From JALUZX01 sp964561605 (lineage in GTDB: Bacteria; Planctomycetota; UBA1135; JALUZX01): a DNA stretch of 64,000 nt. The stretch covers positions 186,001-250,000 of the forward strand of contig CAZLQD010000029.1 in NCBI GenBank assembly GCA_964561605.1, read 5' to 3'. Under the pieces are notes generated by a model that saw only the letters and a program-made list of their open reading frames with translations, did not search any database and was not told where the DNA came from. Below, in pieces: positions 1 to 9,679 of this stretch (positions are counted from its first letter, which is position 1; each line of letters begins with the position of its first letter). Position numbers and translations under genes: made by a program.

Positions 1-1
1 A

Positions 2-907
2 GGGGACCCTGGGGCCGTATCCCCTGCGGCGAAGGAGCGGGGCCGGTTCCAGCTCGGAACCCTGGGTGGGGGCAACCACTTCCTGGAGATCCAGGAAGTG
101 GAGCGGATCCTCGATGCTTCCGCCGCCGCCCGGTTCGGCCTGGAGGTGGGGCGGGTGACGGTGATGATCCATTCCGGCTCCCGGGGGCTGGGGCACCAGG
201 TCGCCGGCGACTACATGCGGCTAGCCGCATCCGGGAAGGGGAAGCACAGGACGGGACCGGGAGGGCTGGCGGCCCTGGAGGCCTCCTCGGGGAGGGGCAG
301 GCGCTACCTGGGCGCCATGAACGCCGCCGCCAACTTCGCCTACGCGAACAGGCACGTCCTGGCCTGCCTCGTCCGCAGGGTGATCCGTTCCCATACCGAC
401 TCCTCGGCCGAACTCCCCCTGGTCTACGACGTGACCCACAACATTCTCAAGGTCGAGGAGCACGGAGGGGAGTCCCTCTACGTCCACCGGAAGGGTGCCA
501 CCAGGGCGTTTCCTCCCACCCGTATGAGAGGGACTCCGTACGAGGACGTGGGCCAGCCGGTGATCATCCCCGGCTCCATGGGGACGGGGTCCTACCTGCT
601 CCTTCCCGGGCCCAGGGCCGAAGAAACGCTCTATTCCGTAAATCATGGTGCCGGCCGGGTGCTTTCCAGGTCGGCCGCCTCCGGGCGCAACCGGCGGGGC
701 AAGGTCAAGGGGCGGGCCGCCGTCTCGGACGAGGAGTTCCGCCGGTCCATGGAAGGGATCCTCCTGGTGTGCGAGGACAGGCGTACCATCAAGGAGGAGG
801 CCCCTGCGGCCTACAAGGACATCGACGAAGTGATCCGGGTGGTGGAGGGGGCGGGCCTGGCCAGGCCCGTGGCCCGCATGAGACCCCTGGCGGTCCTGAA
901 AGGATGA
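2..907 (+). CDS. rtcB: RNA-splicing ligase RtcB, C-terminal part (5' end outside window)
   Basis: RtcB joins 2',3'-cyclic-phosphate or 3'-phosphate RNA ends to 5'-OH ends using GTP and Mn2+, in tRNA or RNA repair. The frame is open to the window edge, so the start lies upstream; a GTG at 98 is internal, because conserved RtcB sequence (GGGNHFLEIQ) precedes it. Visible motifs in order are GGGNHF and HSGSRGLGHQV (metal ligands), YDVTHNILKVEE, PGSMGTGSYLL, and HGAGRVLSR, which holds the histidine that is guanylylated. About 301 of the usual 470-490 residues are seen, and no active-site motif expected in this part is missing. The stop overlaps the next start as ATGA, so the glycosyltransferase is probably co-transcribed. 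Family assignment is firm. Confidence 0.96.
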   Translation, partial: GDPGAVSPAAKERGRFQLGTLGGGNHFLEIQEVERILDASAAARFGLEVGRVTVMIHSGSRGLGHQVAGDYMRLAASGKGKHRTGPGGLAALEASSGRGRRYLGAMNAAANFAYANRHVLACLVRRVIRSHTDSSAELPLVYDVTHNILKVEEHGGESLYVHRKGATRAFPPTRMRGTPYEDVGQPVIIPGSMGTGSYLLLPGPRAEETLYSVNHGAGRVLSRSAASGRNRRGKVKGRAAVSDEEFRRSMEGILLVCEDRRTIKEEAPAAYKDIDEVIRVVEGAGLARPVARMRPLAVLKG

Positions 908-3009
908 GTGGCTCCTTTGCAGGGTGGGCCCGGGGGAGGGGGCTTTTCGCAGGGGCCGCCCTGGTGCTGGTCCTCCTCCACATGGGACTCCTCCTGGACC
1001 GGGCCCGGCGGACCCCCTTCACGGTGGACGAACCGGCCTACATCCTGGCGGGCCGGGCCCTGGTCTCGGGCTCCCGCTGGTCCACCCTCCAGGAGCGACT
1101 CCAGGGTCCCCTTCCTCTCTGGGCTTCCCAGCTCTTCGCCGGGGAGATCGACCCGGACAGGCTGGATGCCTCCCGTTTCTCCGCCAGGGCGGGGATGCTC
1201 CTCTTCTCCCTTCTCCTCCTGGTGGTCCTCTGGGCCTGGGCCGGGGAGGCCTGGGGCAGGGGCGGAGCCCTCCTCGTCCTGTTCCTGGCCTCCTCGAGTC
1301 CCATGTTGCTTGGATACGGTTCCCTGGTGGGAGCGGACCTGGCCTGGACGGCCTTCACCTGCCTCACCCTCTGGCTCTTCTGGCGCTGGCTCCGGGCCCC
1401 CACCCCGGCCCGCCTCCTTCTTTGGAGCGCGGCCCTGGGGCTCACCCTCGCGACGAAGTACCTGGCCTTCCTCCTCCTTCTCTTCCTCCCCGTTCCCGCG
1501 GCGATCCTCTTCCTGAAGAGAAGGGAGAGGTGGTTCCGGTGGGTCGGATCCATGCTCCTGGCGGGGGCGGCGATCCTCATCTTCCTCCACGCCGCCTACC
1601 TCTTCCGGGCGCCCCTTTTCGGAACGGGAAGGGCGGGGGATCTCCAGACGGGGCTCTTCCGGAGCCTGGCGTCCCTCCCTGTCGTGAAGGACCTCCTCGG
1701 CCTGCTGCCCGAGCCCCTTGTCCTGGGTGCGGACTACCAGAAGGCGGCGGCCGCCCGGTTCCACGGGGCCTTCCTGGGCTACCTGGCGCCCCATCCGGTC
1801 TTCCTTCTCTACTATCCTCTCTCCTTGTTGCTCAAGGTCCCCTCGGCCCTCCCGGTCCTGGTGATCCTGGGGATGTTTGCGGCTTCGAAGAAACACCGGG
1901 CGGCCTCAGGGTGGACGGGATGGGTCCTGGAGGGGCCCGCCCTCTTTCTGGCCGCCGCAGTGACCCTGACGGGGGGACTCAAGATCGGGATCCGGTACGT
2001 CCTGCCCCTGATCCCCTTGGGGATGGTCCGGGCCGGGTGCTGGGGCGGCCTCCTCGGAGAGAGGGGGGCTGTCGCCAAGGGGGCTACGGCTCTCCTGTTG
2101 GGGTGGTTCGGTCTTTCCTCCCTCCTGGCCCGGCCCCACTACCTGGGCTATTTCAACGAACTCGCCGGGGGCCCAGGCGGAGGATGGCGGTTCTTCGCCG
2201 ACTCCAACTGCGACTGGGGCCAGGACAAGGATCGGGGGCTGGCCTTCCTGAAGGCCCGCCGCCCCGGCCTGGAGGCTCTCGGGCCCTGGGATGGACCCAG
2301 GTTCGGTCTCCTGGCGGCCTATACGCCCTGGCTCCAGCCCCCCGATCCCTTCCGGAAGGGCCGCACCTACCACTGGATCCGGCGCTTCAGGCCCTTGGAC
2401 CACTACGCCGCCGCCTGGCTGGTCTTCCGGGTGGGCCCCCGGGACTTCCTGGAAGCGGCCCGGAAGGGGGACGGGAGGGCCGGGGCGGACCTTTCTCTGG
2501 CCTGGATCCGGGCGGGAAGGTTGGACCGGGCCCGCGAGGCCCTGGCCCTGGCCGCTCCCGGGCCGTGGAAGGGGGAGCTTGCCTCGCTCCTGGAAAGTCT
2601 GGCCGCCATCGAAGAGGGCCGGGCCCGGGAGGGCGACTGGTCCCTTGCCTCCCAGGTGCTCTCCGCCCGGGGCGAGGTCCCGGCGGCCCTGAAACTCCTG
2701 GAGAAGGCCCCTTCCGGGATGAGAGGGAGACTCCTCCTGCCCCTCCTCCTCCAGGGCAAAGAGTTCGCCCGAGCCGGGAGGATCCTGCAAAATGAGCTGA
2801 GAAAGGGCCCCATGACGGCCGAAAAGGCTCTTATGGTCTCCTGCGGCCTCTACTGGTCGGGAGACCTCCAGGGCGCTCTCCGGGTCCTGGGGGCGGCCCG
2901 CCCCCCCGGAGCCGGGGACCCCCTGGAGAAGACGTGGAAGGCCTTCGAAGGGCTCCTGCGGAAGGCCCTGGAGGCCGAGCGGCGCCTGCGCAACCCCGGG
3001 AAGCACTGA
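904..3009 (+). CDS. GT-C membrane glycosyltransferase (PMT/ArnT-like) with soluble C-terminal helical region
   Basis: This 701-residue polytopic membrane protein is of the dolichyl/polyprenyl-phosphate-sugar-dependent GT-C class (PMT_2/ArnT-like), expected to move a sugar from a lipid carrier to protein or glycan on the outer face of the membrane. TM1 covers about residues 13-31 and is followed by the acidic first-loop motif FTVDEPAY (D42, E43), the catalytic signature of the class. Many hydrophobic helices follow to about residue 420, then FFADSNCDWGQD, a motif I associate with related planctomycete proteins. The last 180 residues are hydrophilic, Leu/Ala/Arg-rich and TPR-like. I chose ATG 904 because it overlaps the rtcB stop and precedes the first TM helix. 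The next gene encodes a GT2 enzyme that could supply the lipid-linked donor. The acceptor is unknown. Confidence 0.82.
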   Translation: MSGSFAGWARGRGLFAGAALVLVLLHMGLLLDRARRTPFTVDEPAYILAGRALVSGSRWSTLQERLQGPLPLWASQLFAGEIDPDRLDASRFSARAGMLLFSLLLLVVLWAWAGEAWGRGGALLVLFLASSSPMLLGYGSLVGADLAWTAFTCLTLWLFWRWLRAPTPARLLLWSAALGLTLATKYLAFLLLLFLPVPAAILFLKRRERWFRWVGSMLLAGAAILIFLHAAYLFRAPLFGTGRAGDLQTGLFRSLASLPVVKDLLGLLPEPLVLGADYQKAAAARFHGAFLGYLAPHPVFLLYYPLSLLLKVPSALPVLVILGMFAASKKHRAASGWTGWVLEGPALFLAAAVTLTGGLKIGIRYVLPLIPLGMVRAGCWGGLLGERGAVAKGATALLLGWFGLSSLLARPHYLGYFNELAGGPGGGWRFFADSNCDWGQDKDRGLAFLKARRPGLEALGPWDGPRFGLLAAYTPWLQPPDPFRKGRTYHWIRRFRPLDHYAAAWLVFRVGPRDFLEAARKGDGRAGADLSLAWIRAGRLDRAREALALAAPGPWKGELASLLESLAAIEEGRAREGDWSLASQVLSARGEVPAALKLLEKAPSGMRGRLLLPLLLQGKEFARAGRILQNELRKGPMTAEKALMVSCGLYWSGDLQGALRVLGAARPPGAGDPLEKTWKAFEGLLRKALEAERRLRNPGKH

Positions 3010-3012
3010 TCC

Positions 3013-3807
3013 ATGAACCAGGAGAGACCCCCAGGCAGACCTTCGGTGGCCGTGGTCCTGCCCGCCTACAACGCGGCGAAGACCCTTCGGGCCACCCTGG
3101 AGGACATCCCTCCCGGGAGTTACGACATACTGATCCTGGGGGACGATTGCAGTTCCGACGGGACCTACGAGCTCGCCCTGGAACTCGGCCTGGACGCCTT
3201 GAAGACCCCCAGGAACCTGGGCTACGGGGGCAACCAGAAGATGCTCTACCGGGCCGCCCTTGAGAGGGGGGCGGACATCGTGGTCATGCTCCACCCGGAC
3301 AACCAGTACGACGCCAGGCTCGTGCCCTTCTTCACGGGATTCCTCGAGGCAGGGGTCTGCGACGTGATTCTGGGGAACCGGATTCGATCGAGGAAGGAGT
3401 GCCTCCGGGGGGGGATGCCCGTCTGGAAGTATCTCAGCAACCGGTTTCTCACGATCGTCCAGAACCTCTGCCTGGGCCAGAACCTGGGGGAGTTCCACTC
3501 CGGTTTCCGGGCCTATCGCCGGGAGGTCCTCGAGACCGTTCCCTTCGAAAGGAACAGCGACGGCTTCGCCTTCGACGCCCAGTTCCTGGCCCAGGCGGTG
3601 TGGTTCGGGTTCAAGGTGGCCGACGCTCCCATGCCGGTCCGGTATTTCAAGGAGGCCTCCTCCATCGGTTTCTGGCCCAGCGTCCGCTACGGCCTGAAGA
3701 ACCTCCAGGTCTCGGCCATGTACCTCCTGGGCAAGGCGGGTTTCCGCTTTTCCCTCTTCGAGGCGAAGGGGCCCGGGTGTTTGCCTCCTTCCCGAGAGGA
3801 CGGGTAG
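3013..3807 (+). CDS. family 2 glycosyltransferase, polyprenyl-phosphate-sugar synthase-like
   Basis: This 264-residue GT-A fold enzyme starts with VVLPAYNAAKTL, followed by the nucleotide-binding DDCSSDGTYE and a metal-binding HPDNQYD. This is the layout of DPM1-like enzymes that load a sugar from an NDP donor onto polyprenyl phosphate. There is no obvious C-terminal membrane segment; an amphipathic stretch near YGLKNLQVSAMYLLGKAG may contact the membrane. The gene starts 3 bp after the GT-C stop, so the two probably form a donor-maker and transferase pair. It could instead be another GT2 subfamily acting directly on a glycan. The sugar cannot be read from the sequence. Confidence 0.85.
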   Translation: MNQERPPGRPSVAVVLPAYNAAKTLRATLEDIPPGSYDILILGDDCSSDGTYELALELGLDALKTPRNLGYGGNQKMLYRAALERGADIVVMLHPDNQYDARLVPFFTGFLEAGVCDVILGNRIRSRKECLRGGMPVWKYLSNRFLTIVQNLCLGQNLGEFHSGFRAYRREVLETVPFERNSDGFAFDAQFLAQAVWFGFKVADAPMPVRYFKEASSIGFWPSVRYGLKNLQVSAMYLLGKAGFRFSLFEAKGPGCLPPSREDG

Positions 3808-3863
3808 ACTCGACGGTCCGGCCCGCCCCCGGCCCTTCCGCCTTCGAGTCAAGGAGAAGATCC

Positions 3864-6095
3864 ATGAAGCCCCTTCCCGGTCTCAGTGCCTCCCGGTTCG
3901 GAGTCTTCCTTCTCTTCGCCGTCTCGGCCTCTTCCGTCCAGGCCGGTCCGGGCGTCTGGAGGATCTACGAACCCGCCACGGCCTTCCGGCTCACACTGGA
4001 CGGAACGAGGAGGAGGTTCCTCCTGGAGGCCGGCTCCCTGGGGCTTCGCTTCGGAGGGCCCCTTGGCGGAAGTCCCGAGGGAACGGGCCTCCGGGAGGGA
4101 AGGGACGGAATCGGGCCTTACCGCTCGGTGACCTTCTGCTGGTGGGAAGGCCTTCCGAGAAAGGGAGAGATCCGGATCTACGAGGATCGCCCCGTTGTCC
4201 TCTTCCTGGAAGGTTGGCCCAGGGGGGCGGAGCGGCCCGGCTCGGCCTTTCCCGTGCTGGACGAATTCCCCGGGGGATTCTACGGCTTCTGTTACGCCGA
4301 CCGGGTATTTGCGCCTCCCCGATTCCGCCTGGAGCGGACCTCTTCGCCCTGGTTCTTCTTCAAGGAGGACGGGACATCCTTCCTGGTGGGGCCCGCCTCG
4401 GACTTCATGGTGGCCGAGATGAGGGGTGACGGAAAGACCAGGATCGTCTCGGGACTGGGACGGGAGCTCAGGGATCTCCCTCCCGGGTATACCCATGCCA
4501 CCCTCCTGGCGGCGGGAAGGAGCATCGACGGGACCTGGGATCTCTGGGGTAAGGCCCTGACGGACTTCCAGGGCAGGAAGAGGCCCGGCCCCTGGGCCGA
4601 CTCGGGCCTGGAGTGCCTGGGTTACTGGACCGACAACGGGGCGGCCTGCTACTACGACTTCGATCTGCGGAAAGGATACGAGAAGACTCTCCTGGATCTC
4701 ATGGGGAGCTTCAGGAGGGAAGGAATTCCCTACAGGTATCTCCAGCTCGACAGCTGGTTCTATCCGAAGTCCTTCACCTACGCCGACGGCTCCGCGCCCG
4801 CGGTTCCGCGGCCGAAGAACCCCCGCCTTCCCGCCGGGAGGTGGAACCGGTACGGCGGAATGCTTCTCTACCAGGCGGACCCGGCGGTGTTCCCCCGCGG
4901 ACTGGGGGAGTTCCGCAGGAAACTCGGACTTCCCCTGGTGACCCACGACAGGTGGATCGACGTGGACAGTCCCTACCGGAAGAGCTACAGGATCAGCGGC
5001 GTCGGCGCGGTGGATCCGGCCTGGTGGGACCACGTGATCGGGAACCTCGCCTCCTGGGGGGTCGTGACCTACGAACAGGACTGGCTGAACGTCATCTACG
5101 GGTTCTCCCCGGAAATGCGGAAAACCGTGTGGGCGGGAAGGGCCTTCATGGACGGGATGGCCCGGGCCTGCCGGGCGAAGGGCTTGACCATGCAGTATTG
5201 CATGGCCCAGCCCCGGCACTTCCTCCAGGGGTCCCGCTACGACAACCTGACCACGATAAGGGTGAGCGGCGACCGGTTCGAACAGCGCAAGTGGCGCCAC
5301 GCCCTCTTCACCTCCCGGCTGGCCTGGACGGTGGGGATCTACCCCTGGGTGGACGTCTTCAGGAGTTCCGAACTCGGGAATCTCCTCCTGGCGTGCCTCT
5401 CGGCCGGGATGGTCGGCCCGGGCGACGCCGAGGGGGAGGAAAGCGTGGAGAACCTGGCCATGGTCTGCCGGTCCGACGGAGTCCTGGTGAAGCCTGACGC
5501 CCCCCTCCTCCCAGTCCGGGAGAGCTGGGTCGCCGCCGCCCGGGGTGAGAAGTCCTCCCTCGTCGCGGCCACCTGCACCGATTTCGGGGGGTTCCGGGCG
5601 GACTATGTCTTCCTTGCGAATTTTTCCCGGGAGGCCTTCTGGGCGGACCTTCCTCCGGCGTCGATGAAGATCCGCCGGCCCTGCTTCGTCTACAGGCCCT
5701 TCGTGGGGAAGGGAGTGGTCCTCCATTCGGGAGAGACCTGGCGGGCCAGGATCGAGGGAAAACGGCCGGGGGCCCGGAATTGGGGTTACTTCATCGTCGT
5801 GCCCTGGCTGGGGAAGGGGTTGGCCCTGGTGGGAGACAGGGGGAAGATGGTCCCTCTCGGCCGGAAACGGGTGGAGAGCGTGAGGTACGAGAAGGGCGGG
5901 CTCCAGGTGACCGTCCGCTTCGCCCGGGGGGAGAGGGAGGTCACCCTGGCGGGAGTCTCCTCCTTCCGTCCCGAGCCGTCCGCCGTGGAGGGAAGGATCT
6001 CTTCCCTCGTTTGGAACCCGGTAAACCGGAAATTCCTCCTTTCCCTGGTTCCCGGGACCGGGGGTGCGGCCCGCGTGGTGATCCCCTGCGATTAG
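3864..6095 (+). CDS. secreted alpha-galactosidase-superfamily (GH36/GH31-like) protein
   Basis: This 743-residue protein has a Sec signal peptide (hydrophobic core at about residues 12-22, cleavage near VQA-GP) and is probably periplasmic or extracellular. A beta-rich N-terminal region of about 250 residues precedes what looks like a TIM-barrel hydrolase. Markers are YRYLQLDSWFYP (about 290-301), THDRWIDVDSPYRKSY (about 358-373) and TYEQDWLNVIYG (about 400-411); the Asp in YEQDW is a plausible nucleophile by analogy with clan GH-D. A C-terminal beta region follows. ATG 3864 is preceded by AAGGAGAAGATCC, a good ribosome site. It lies 56 bp after the GT2 gene on the same strand. The substrate is unknown, and the assignment is by fold-level resemblance rather than a recognised subfamily. 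Confidence 0.6.
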   Translation: MKPLPGLSASRFGVFLLFAVSASSVQAGPGVWRIYEPATAFRLTLDGTRRRFLLEAGSLGLRFGGPLGGSPEGTGLREGRDGIGPYRSVTFCWWEGLPRKGEIRIYEDRPVVLFLEGWPRGAERPGSAFPVLDEFPGGFYGFCYADRVFAPPRFRLERTSSPWFFFKEDGTSFLVGPASDFMVAEMRGDGKTRIVSGLGRELRDLPPGYTHATLLAAGRSIDGTWDLWGKALTDFQGRKRPGPWADSGLECLGYWTDNGAACYYDFDLRKGYEKTLLDLMGSFRREGIPYRYLQLDSWFYPKSFTYADGSAPAVPRPKNPRLPAGRWNRYGGMLLYQADPAVFPRGLGEFRRKLGLPLVTHDRWIDVDSPYRKSYRISGVGAVDPAWWDHVIGNLASWGVVTYEQDWLNVIYGFSPEMRKTVWAGRAFMDGMARACRAKGLTMQYCMAQPRHFLQGSRYDNLTTIRVSGDRFEQRKWRHALFTSRLAWTVGIYPWVDVFRSSELGNLLLACLSAGMVGPGDAEGEESVENLAMVCRSDGVLVKPDAPLLPVRESWVAAARGEKSSLVAATCTDFGGFRADYVFLANFSREAFWADLPPASMKIRRPCFVYRPFVGKGVVLHSGETWRARIEGKRPGARNWGYFIVVPWLGKGLALVGDRGKMVPLGRKRVESVRYEKGGLQVTVRFARGEREVTLAGVSSFRPEPSAVEGRISSLVWNPVNRKFLLSLVPGTGGAARVVIPCD

Positions 6096-6103
6096 GCACC
6101 CTT

Positions 6104-6132
6104 CCGGGGCGGACCCTTTCGGACCGCCCCGG
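6104..6132. terminator. hairpin terminator between convergent genes
   Basis: CCGGGGCGG and CCGCCCCGG form a 9-bp GC stem with a further CC/GG pair near the loop. It lies 8 bp after the glycosidase stop and just before the pepD stop on the other strand. There is no long T run, so it may act in both directions as an RNA-end hairpin. Confidence 0.55.
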
Positions 6133-6149
6133 CCGATTCTCCCGGGGGA

Positions 6150-7616
6150 TCAGGATGCCAGGGCTTCCAGGAGCGCCTTGAGGAGCTGGAAGAACCTCCG
6201 GGTGGAGGGGATGTTGAGCCTCTCGTCCGGGGAGTGGACCGCTTCCATGTCGGGGCCGAAGGAGATCATGTCCATTCCGGGGAAGTGTTCGCCCAGGATG
6301 CCGCACTCCAGTCCGGCATGGATGGCCATGACTTCGGGCTCCTTGCCGGTCACCTCCTTGTGCACCCGCTTGAAAGTCTCCAGCAGGGGGGAGTCCAGGT
6401 TGGGCTTCCATCCCGGGTAGGAGGGCTCGAGGGTCACCTTCCCGCCCGCCAGCCGGCCCAGGGCCGCCAGGCCGGCCCGGGCGGCCTCGAGGGCGGTGTT
6501 CACCGAGGAGCGGGTGCAGTTCACCAGGGAGACCACGTCCCCCTCGGTCTGGGCCACGCCGAGGTTGTTGGAAGTCTCCACCAGGCCGGGGATGTTCCGG
6601 TCCATGGCATAGACACCGGAGTGGAGGGCCAGGAGGAGATCCAGGATCTTTCCGCTCGTCTCTTCTTCGAAGGGCTTCCGGGTGATCTTCCCCGAGGGGG
6701 AGGCCACCAGGACCTTCAGGTCGGGATCAGTGGCGCCGAATTCACCCTTCAGCTCCTCTTCGACGGCCTTCGCCGCCTCTTCGACCTTCTTCTCCGTTCC
6801 TGCGGGGAAGGAAGCCAGGGCCCTAGCTTCCCGGGGGATGGCGTTGCGCTTGCTTCCTCCCTCGAGGGAGTGGAGGAGGAAGCCCCCCGCCCGGGCGGCG
6901 GCCCTCTCCAGGACCCGGGCCAGGCATTTCAGGGAGTTGGCCCTGTTGTGGATGATGTCCATCCCGGAGTGGCCTCCCGTGAGGCCTTCCACCCGGATCT
7001 CCAGGGCTTTCCAGCCCTGGGGGGGATCCTGGCGCCCTCCCCGGATCTCCACGAGGGTGTCGCCTCCTCCGGCGCAACCGACGGTGACGAACCCCTCCTC
7101 CTCGGAGTCCAGGTTGAGGAGGATCCGGCCTTTCAACATGTGGGGCTCGATCCCCGAGGCCCCGGTGAGGCCCCTCTCTTCGTCCACGGTGAAGAGGAGC
7201 TCCAGGGGACCGTGGGTTGCGGGGGGGTCGTCCAGGAGGGCCAGGGCCGCGGCGACGGCCACGCCGTTGTCCGCCCCCAGGGTGGTTCCCCGGGCGGTGA
7301 TCCAGTCCCCGTCGCGGAGGACCTGGATCCCCTGGGTCTCGAAGTCGTGGTCCACGTCGCGGTTCTTCTCGCAGACCATGTCCAGGTGGCCCTGGAGGAC
7401 CACCGTAGGGGCGGATTCCTTGCCCGGGCTGGCGGGAACGGCCAGGACCAGGTTGCCCACCTTGTCTTCCCGGACTTCCAGGCCCTTCTCCCGGCCGATC
7501 TTCTTCACCGCCTCCCGGATCTTCTCCTCCTTCCCGGAGCAACGGGGGATGGAAGAGATGAGGTCGAAGTAGCGCCAAAGAGCCTGGGGTTCCAAACCCT
7601 GGAAAGCCTCGTTCAC
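6150..7616 (-). CDS. pepD: aminoacyl-histidine dipeptidase (peptidase D, M20C)
   Basis: This 488-residue cytosolic zinc dipeptidase hydrolyses Xaa-His dipeptides such as carnosine-type substrates in peptide turnover. Metal and catalytic motifs are in order: QGHLDMV (H77, D79), GADNGVAVA (D116), the general-base pair in TVDEERGLTGA (E146/E147), the lid-domain motif GGHSGMDI, and HAGLECGIL near the C-terminus. Length matches the family (about 485). It starts at GTG 7616 with an AGGAGG eight bases upstream. It is transcribed away from the C25-like peptidase and converges on the glycosidase gene. No neighbour is functionally linked. Confidence 0.95.
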   Translation of the reverse strand: MNEAFQGLEPQALWRYFDLISSIPRCSGKEEKIREAVKKIGREKGLEVREDKVGNLVLAVPASPGKESAPTVVLQGHLDMVCEKNRDVDHDFETQGIQVLRDGDWITARGTTLGADNGVAVAAALALLDDPPATHGPLELLFTVDEERGLTGASGIEPHMLKGRILLNLDSEEEGFVTVGCAGGGDTLVEIRGGRQDPPQGWKALEIRVEGLTGGHSGMDIIHNRANSLKCLARVLERAAARAGGFLLHSLEGGSKRNAIPREARALASFPAGTEKKVEEAAKAVEEELKGEFGATDPDLKVLVASPSGKITRKPFEEETSGKILDLLLALHSGVYAMDRNIPGLVETSNNLGVAQTEGDVVSLVNCTRSSVNTALEAARAGLAALGRLAGGKVTLEPSYPGWKPNLDSPLLETFKRVHKEVTGKEPEVMAIHAGLECGILGEHFPGMDMISFGPDMEAVHSPDERLNIPSTRRFFQLLKALLEALAS

Positions 7617-7870
7617 GGGAAACCTCCTGGATCAAGGGCCGGGCTCGGGGTCCGGAGGGGCCCTCCACCCGGTCGGGTGCGGGAAAAGAGGGATTCTATA
7701 GAGAAAAGGTTCTTCCCGCCCCGGCCTTTCCCGGGAGAAAGAGGTGTTTCAGGGTGGGACAGCAGGGTGTTCCGATTTTGTGAGACTCCCGCCATTTCCT
7801 CTCCCGCCCAAGCTATGTTTGCCTGGTGCCCCTTCCTCGTTTTTCCCCTACCTGCACACAGGAGGCCTCG

Positions 7871-9559
7871 ATGTCCCGCATCCTACGTCTTTCCCTGGGG
7901 GCCCTCTTCCTGGCCCTTCCTCTCGCCTCTCTCCAGGCCCAGCCCAGGATCTTCAAGACCCAGGCCGAGGAGGAGGCCTGGCTCAAGACCGTGAAGGTCA
8001 CCCGCTGGGCCGATCCCCACTCCAGGCCCGGAACCTACGAGGAGTATCTCCGCGACCTGGCCAAGGCGGGACTTCTCACGGAGGCTTCCTTCTCGGCGAG
8101 CCTGGCCTACCGGAGCCCCTCCCCCATCTACGGCTACGGGAGGCGCCTGGACGTGCTGGTGGCCTCCAACGTCTACTCCTCCATCAAGACACGGTTGGAG
8201 GAATACGCCAGGGACGTGGAGATGGAAGGGTGGGCGGTGAGCCTCTTCGTGTGCTCCGGCGGCACGCCCCCGGAGGTCCGGGCCTTCCTCCAGGAACGGT
8301 ACAAAAAGGACCGTATCGCCGGCTGTCTCCTGGTGGGAAGCCTGCCCGTGGCCTGGTACGAGTTGGACGACGACTTCTTCCACAAGCACACCCAGTTCCC
8401 GACGGACCTCTACTACATGGACCTGAACGGGGCCTTCGGGGACAAGGACAAGGACGGGAAGTTCGACAGCCACACCGCCACGTCGGCGGGGGACCAGAGG
8501 CCCGACATCTTCGTGGGCCGGCTCACCGCCCGGCCCCTGGCCGGATCGTGGGGCTCCGAGGCCTCTCTGCTGAACAACTACTTCCGCAAGGCCCACGACT
8601 ACAGGCGGGGGATCCTCACGGCCCCCAACCGGGCCCTGGCCTTCCAGGACGACGACTGGTACCGCATGTCCACCTGGCAGGGAAAGGCCTATTCCACGGT
8701 GGTAAAGGTGACCGACAAGTACCAGACCACGGCGGCCAACTACAAGAAGCGCCTCCTGGAAGGTTACGAATCGGTGATCGTCTGCTCACACTCGAGCCCT
8801 TCGGTCCACACCTTCAAGGTCCCCGGCAGCAGCACCACAAGGATCTACAACTACCAGATGTGGGCCAGCAACCCGCCCTGCCTCTTCTACAACCTCTTCG
8901 CCTGCTCCAATTGTCGATATACGTCGTCCAGGTATTATGGCGGCGTCTACATCTTCGTGAAGAACAAGGGCCTGATCGCCGTGGGCACCACCAAGACGGG
9001 CTCCATGCTCTACTTCTACGACTACTATGACGCCCTGGGGCGGCAGGCCTGCTTCGGCGAGGCCTTCCGTTACTGGTTCGCCCGGCGCTATCCCTACTCC
9101 CTGAGCGACCGGCGGTGGTTCTACGGGATGACCCTCCTGGGCGACCCCACCCTCAGGATCGACCACTCCTCCCTCAAGCTCTCCGCCGCATCGATTCCTC
9201 CCAAGGGGGGAAAGGTCTCCATCGCCGTGGACGGAAGGCCCGACAGGGCGGGAAAACTCTACCTGGTCCTGACCACACTCTCCGGCGTGCGGCCCGGCTT
9301 CGAACTTCCCGGCGTGAGGCTTCCCTTGAACCACGACGCCTGCATGGACACCTTCGTCCTCCTGGCCAACACCACCGCCTTCCAGGGAGCCTTCGGGAAG
9401 CTGGACGGATCGGGCAAGGGCACGGCGGTCTTCAACCTCCCCTGCAGCCTGCCGAAGTCGGTCTACGGTAAGACCCTCTTCTTCTCGGCTCTCTTCCTCA
9501 CCCCGGGCGGCACCTTCCTGGGGGCCACCCAGCCCCAGGGGGTGATCCTGGGAATCTAG
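7871..9559 (+). CDS. secreted C25 (gingipain)-like cysteine peptidase
   Basis: This 562-residue protein has a signal peptide (SLGALFLALPLASLQAQ) and resembles the C25 caspase-fold peptidases. An N-terminal alpha/beta part contains VLVASNVYSS and GCLLVGSLP strands. The catalytic pair is then suggested by VIVCSHSSPSVHTF (His at about residue 307) and YNLFACSNCRYTS (Cys at about 345-348). The DLNGAFGDKDKDGKFD segment is acidic and could bind calcium. The C-terminal 130 residues look like an Ig-type beta domain. I chose ATG 7871 over an in-frame upstream ATG at 7826 because AGGAGG sits just before it and it begins the signal peptide. A double hairpin follows the stop. Peptidase activity is inferred from the dyad spacing. 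Confidence 0.68.
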   Translation: MSRILRLSLGALFLALPLASLQAQPRIFKTQAEEEAWLKTVKVTRWADPHSRPGTYEEYLRDLAKAGLLTEASFSASLAYRSPSPIYGYGRRLDVLVASNVYSSIKTRLEEYARDVEMEGWAVSLFVCSGGTPPEVRAFLQERYKKDRIAGCLLVGSLPVAWYELDDDFFHKHTQFPTDLYYMDLNGAFGDKDKDGKFDSHTATSAGDQRPDIFVGRLTARPLAGSWGSEASLLNNYFRKAHDYRRGILTAPNRALAFQDDDWYRMSTWQGKAYSTVVKVTDKYQTTAANYKKRLLEGYESVIVCSHSSPSVHTFKVPGSSTTRIYNYQMWASNPPCLFYNLFACSNCRYTSSRYYGGVYIFVKNKGLIAVGTTKTGSMLYFYDYYDALGRQACFGEAFRYWFARRYPYSLSDRRWFYGMTLLGDPTLRIDHSSLKLSAASIPPKGGKVSIAVDGRPDRAGKLYLVLTTLSGVRPGFELPGVRLPLNHDACMDTFVLLANTTAFQGAFGKLDGSGKGTAVFNLPCSLPKSVYGKTLFFSALFLTPGGTFLGATQPQGVILGI

Positions 9560-9576
9560 GCCCTCCCCGAAAGAAG

Positions 9577-9610
9577 GGCGCGCCGCCGGTCGAAGGTCCG
9601 GCGGCGCGCC
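9577..9610 (+). terminator. hairpin terminator, plus-strand side
   Basis: GGCGCGCCGCCGG pairs perfectly with CCGGCGGCGCGCC (13 bp) around an 8-nt loop, 18 bp after the C25-like gene. No T tract follows; the strength comes from the stem. Confidence 0.7.
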
Positions 9611-9640
9611 TGGCCGGTTCCCCAGGGAGGGTTCCGGCGG

Positions 9641-9674
9641 GGAAGCCCGGTCCCCTCGCGGGGGCCGGGCTTCC
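9641..9674 (-). terminator. hairpin terminator, minus-strand side
   Basis: GGAAGCCCGG pairs with CCGGGCTTCC, with a nested CCCC/GGGG inner stem. It lies 5 bp past the stop of the minus-strand gene at 9680, so it probably ends that transcript. Confidence 0.7.
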
Positions 9675-9679
9675 TGCGA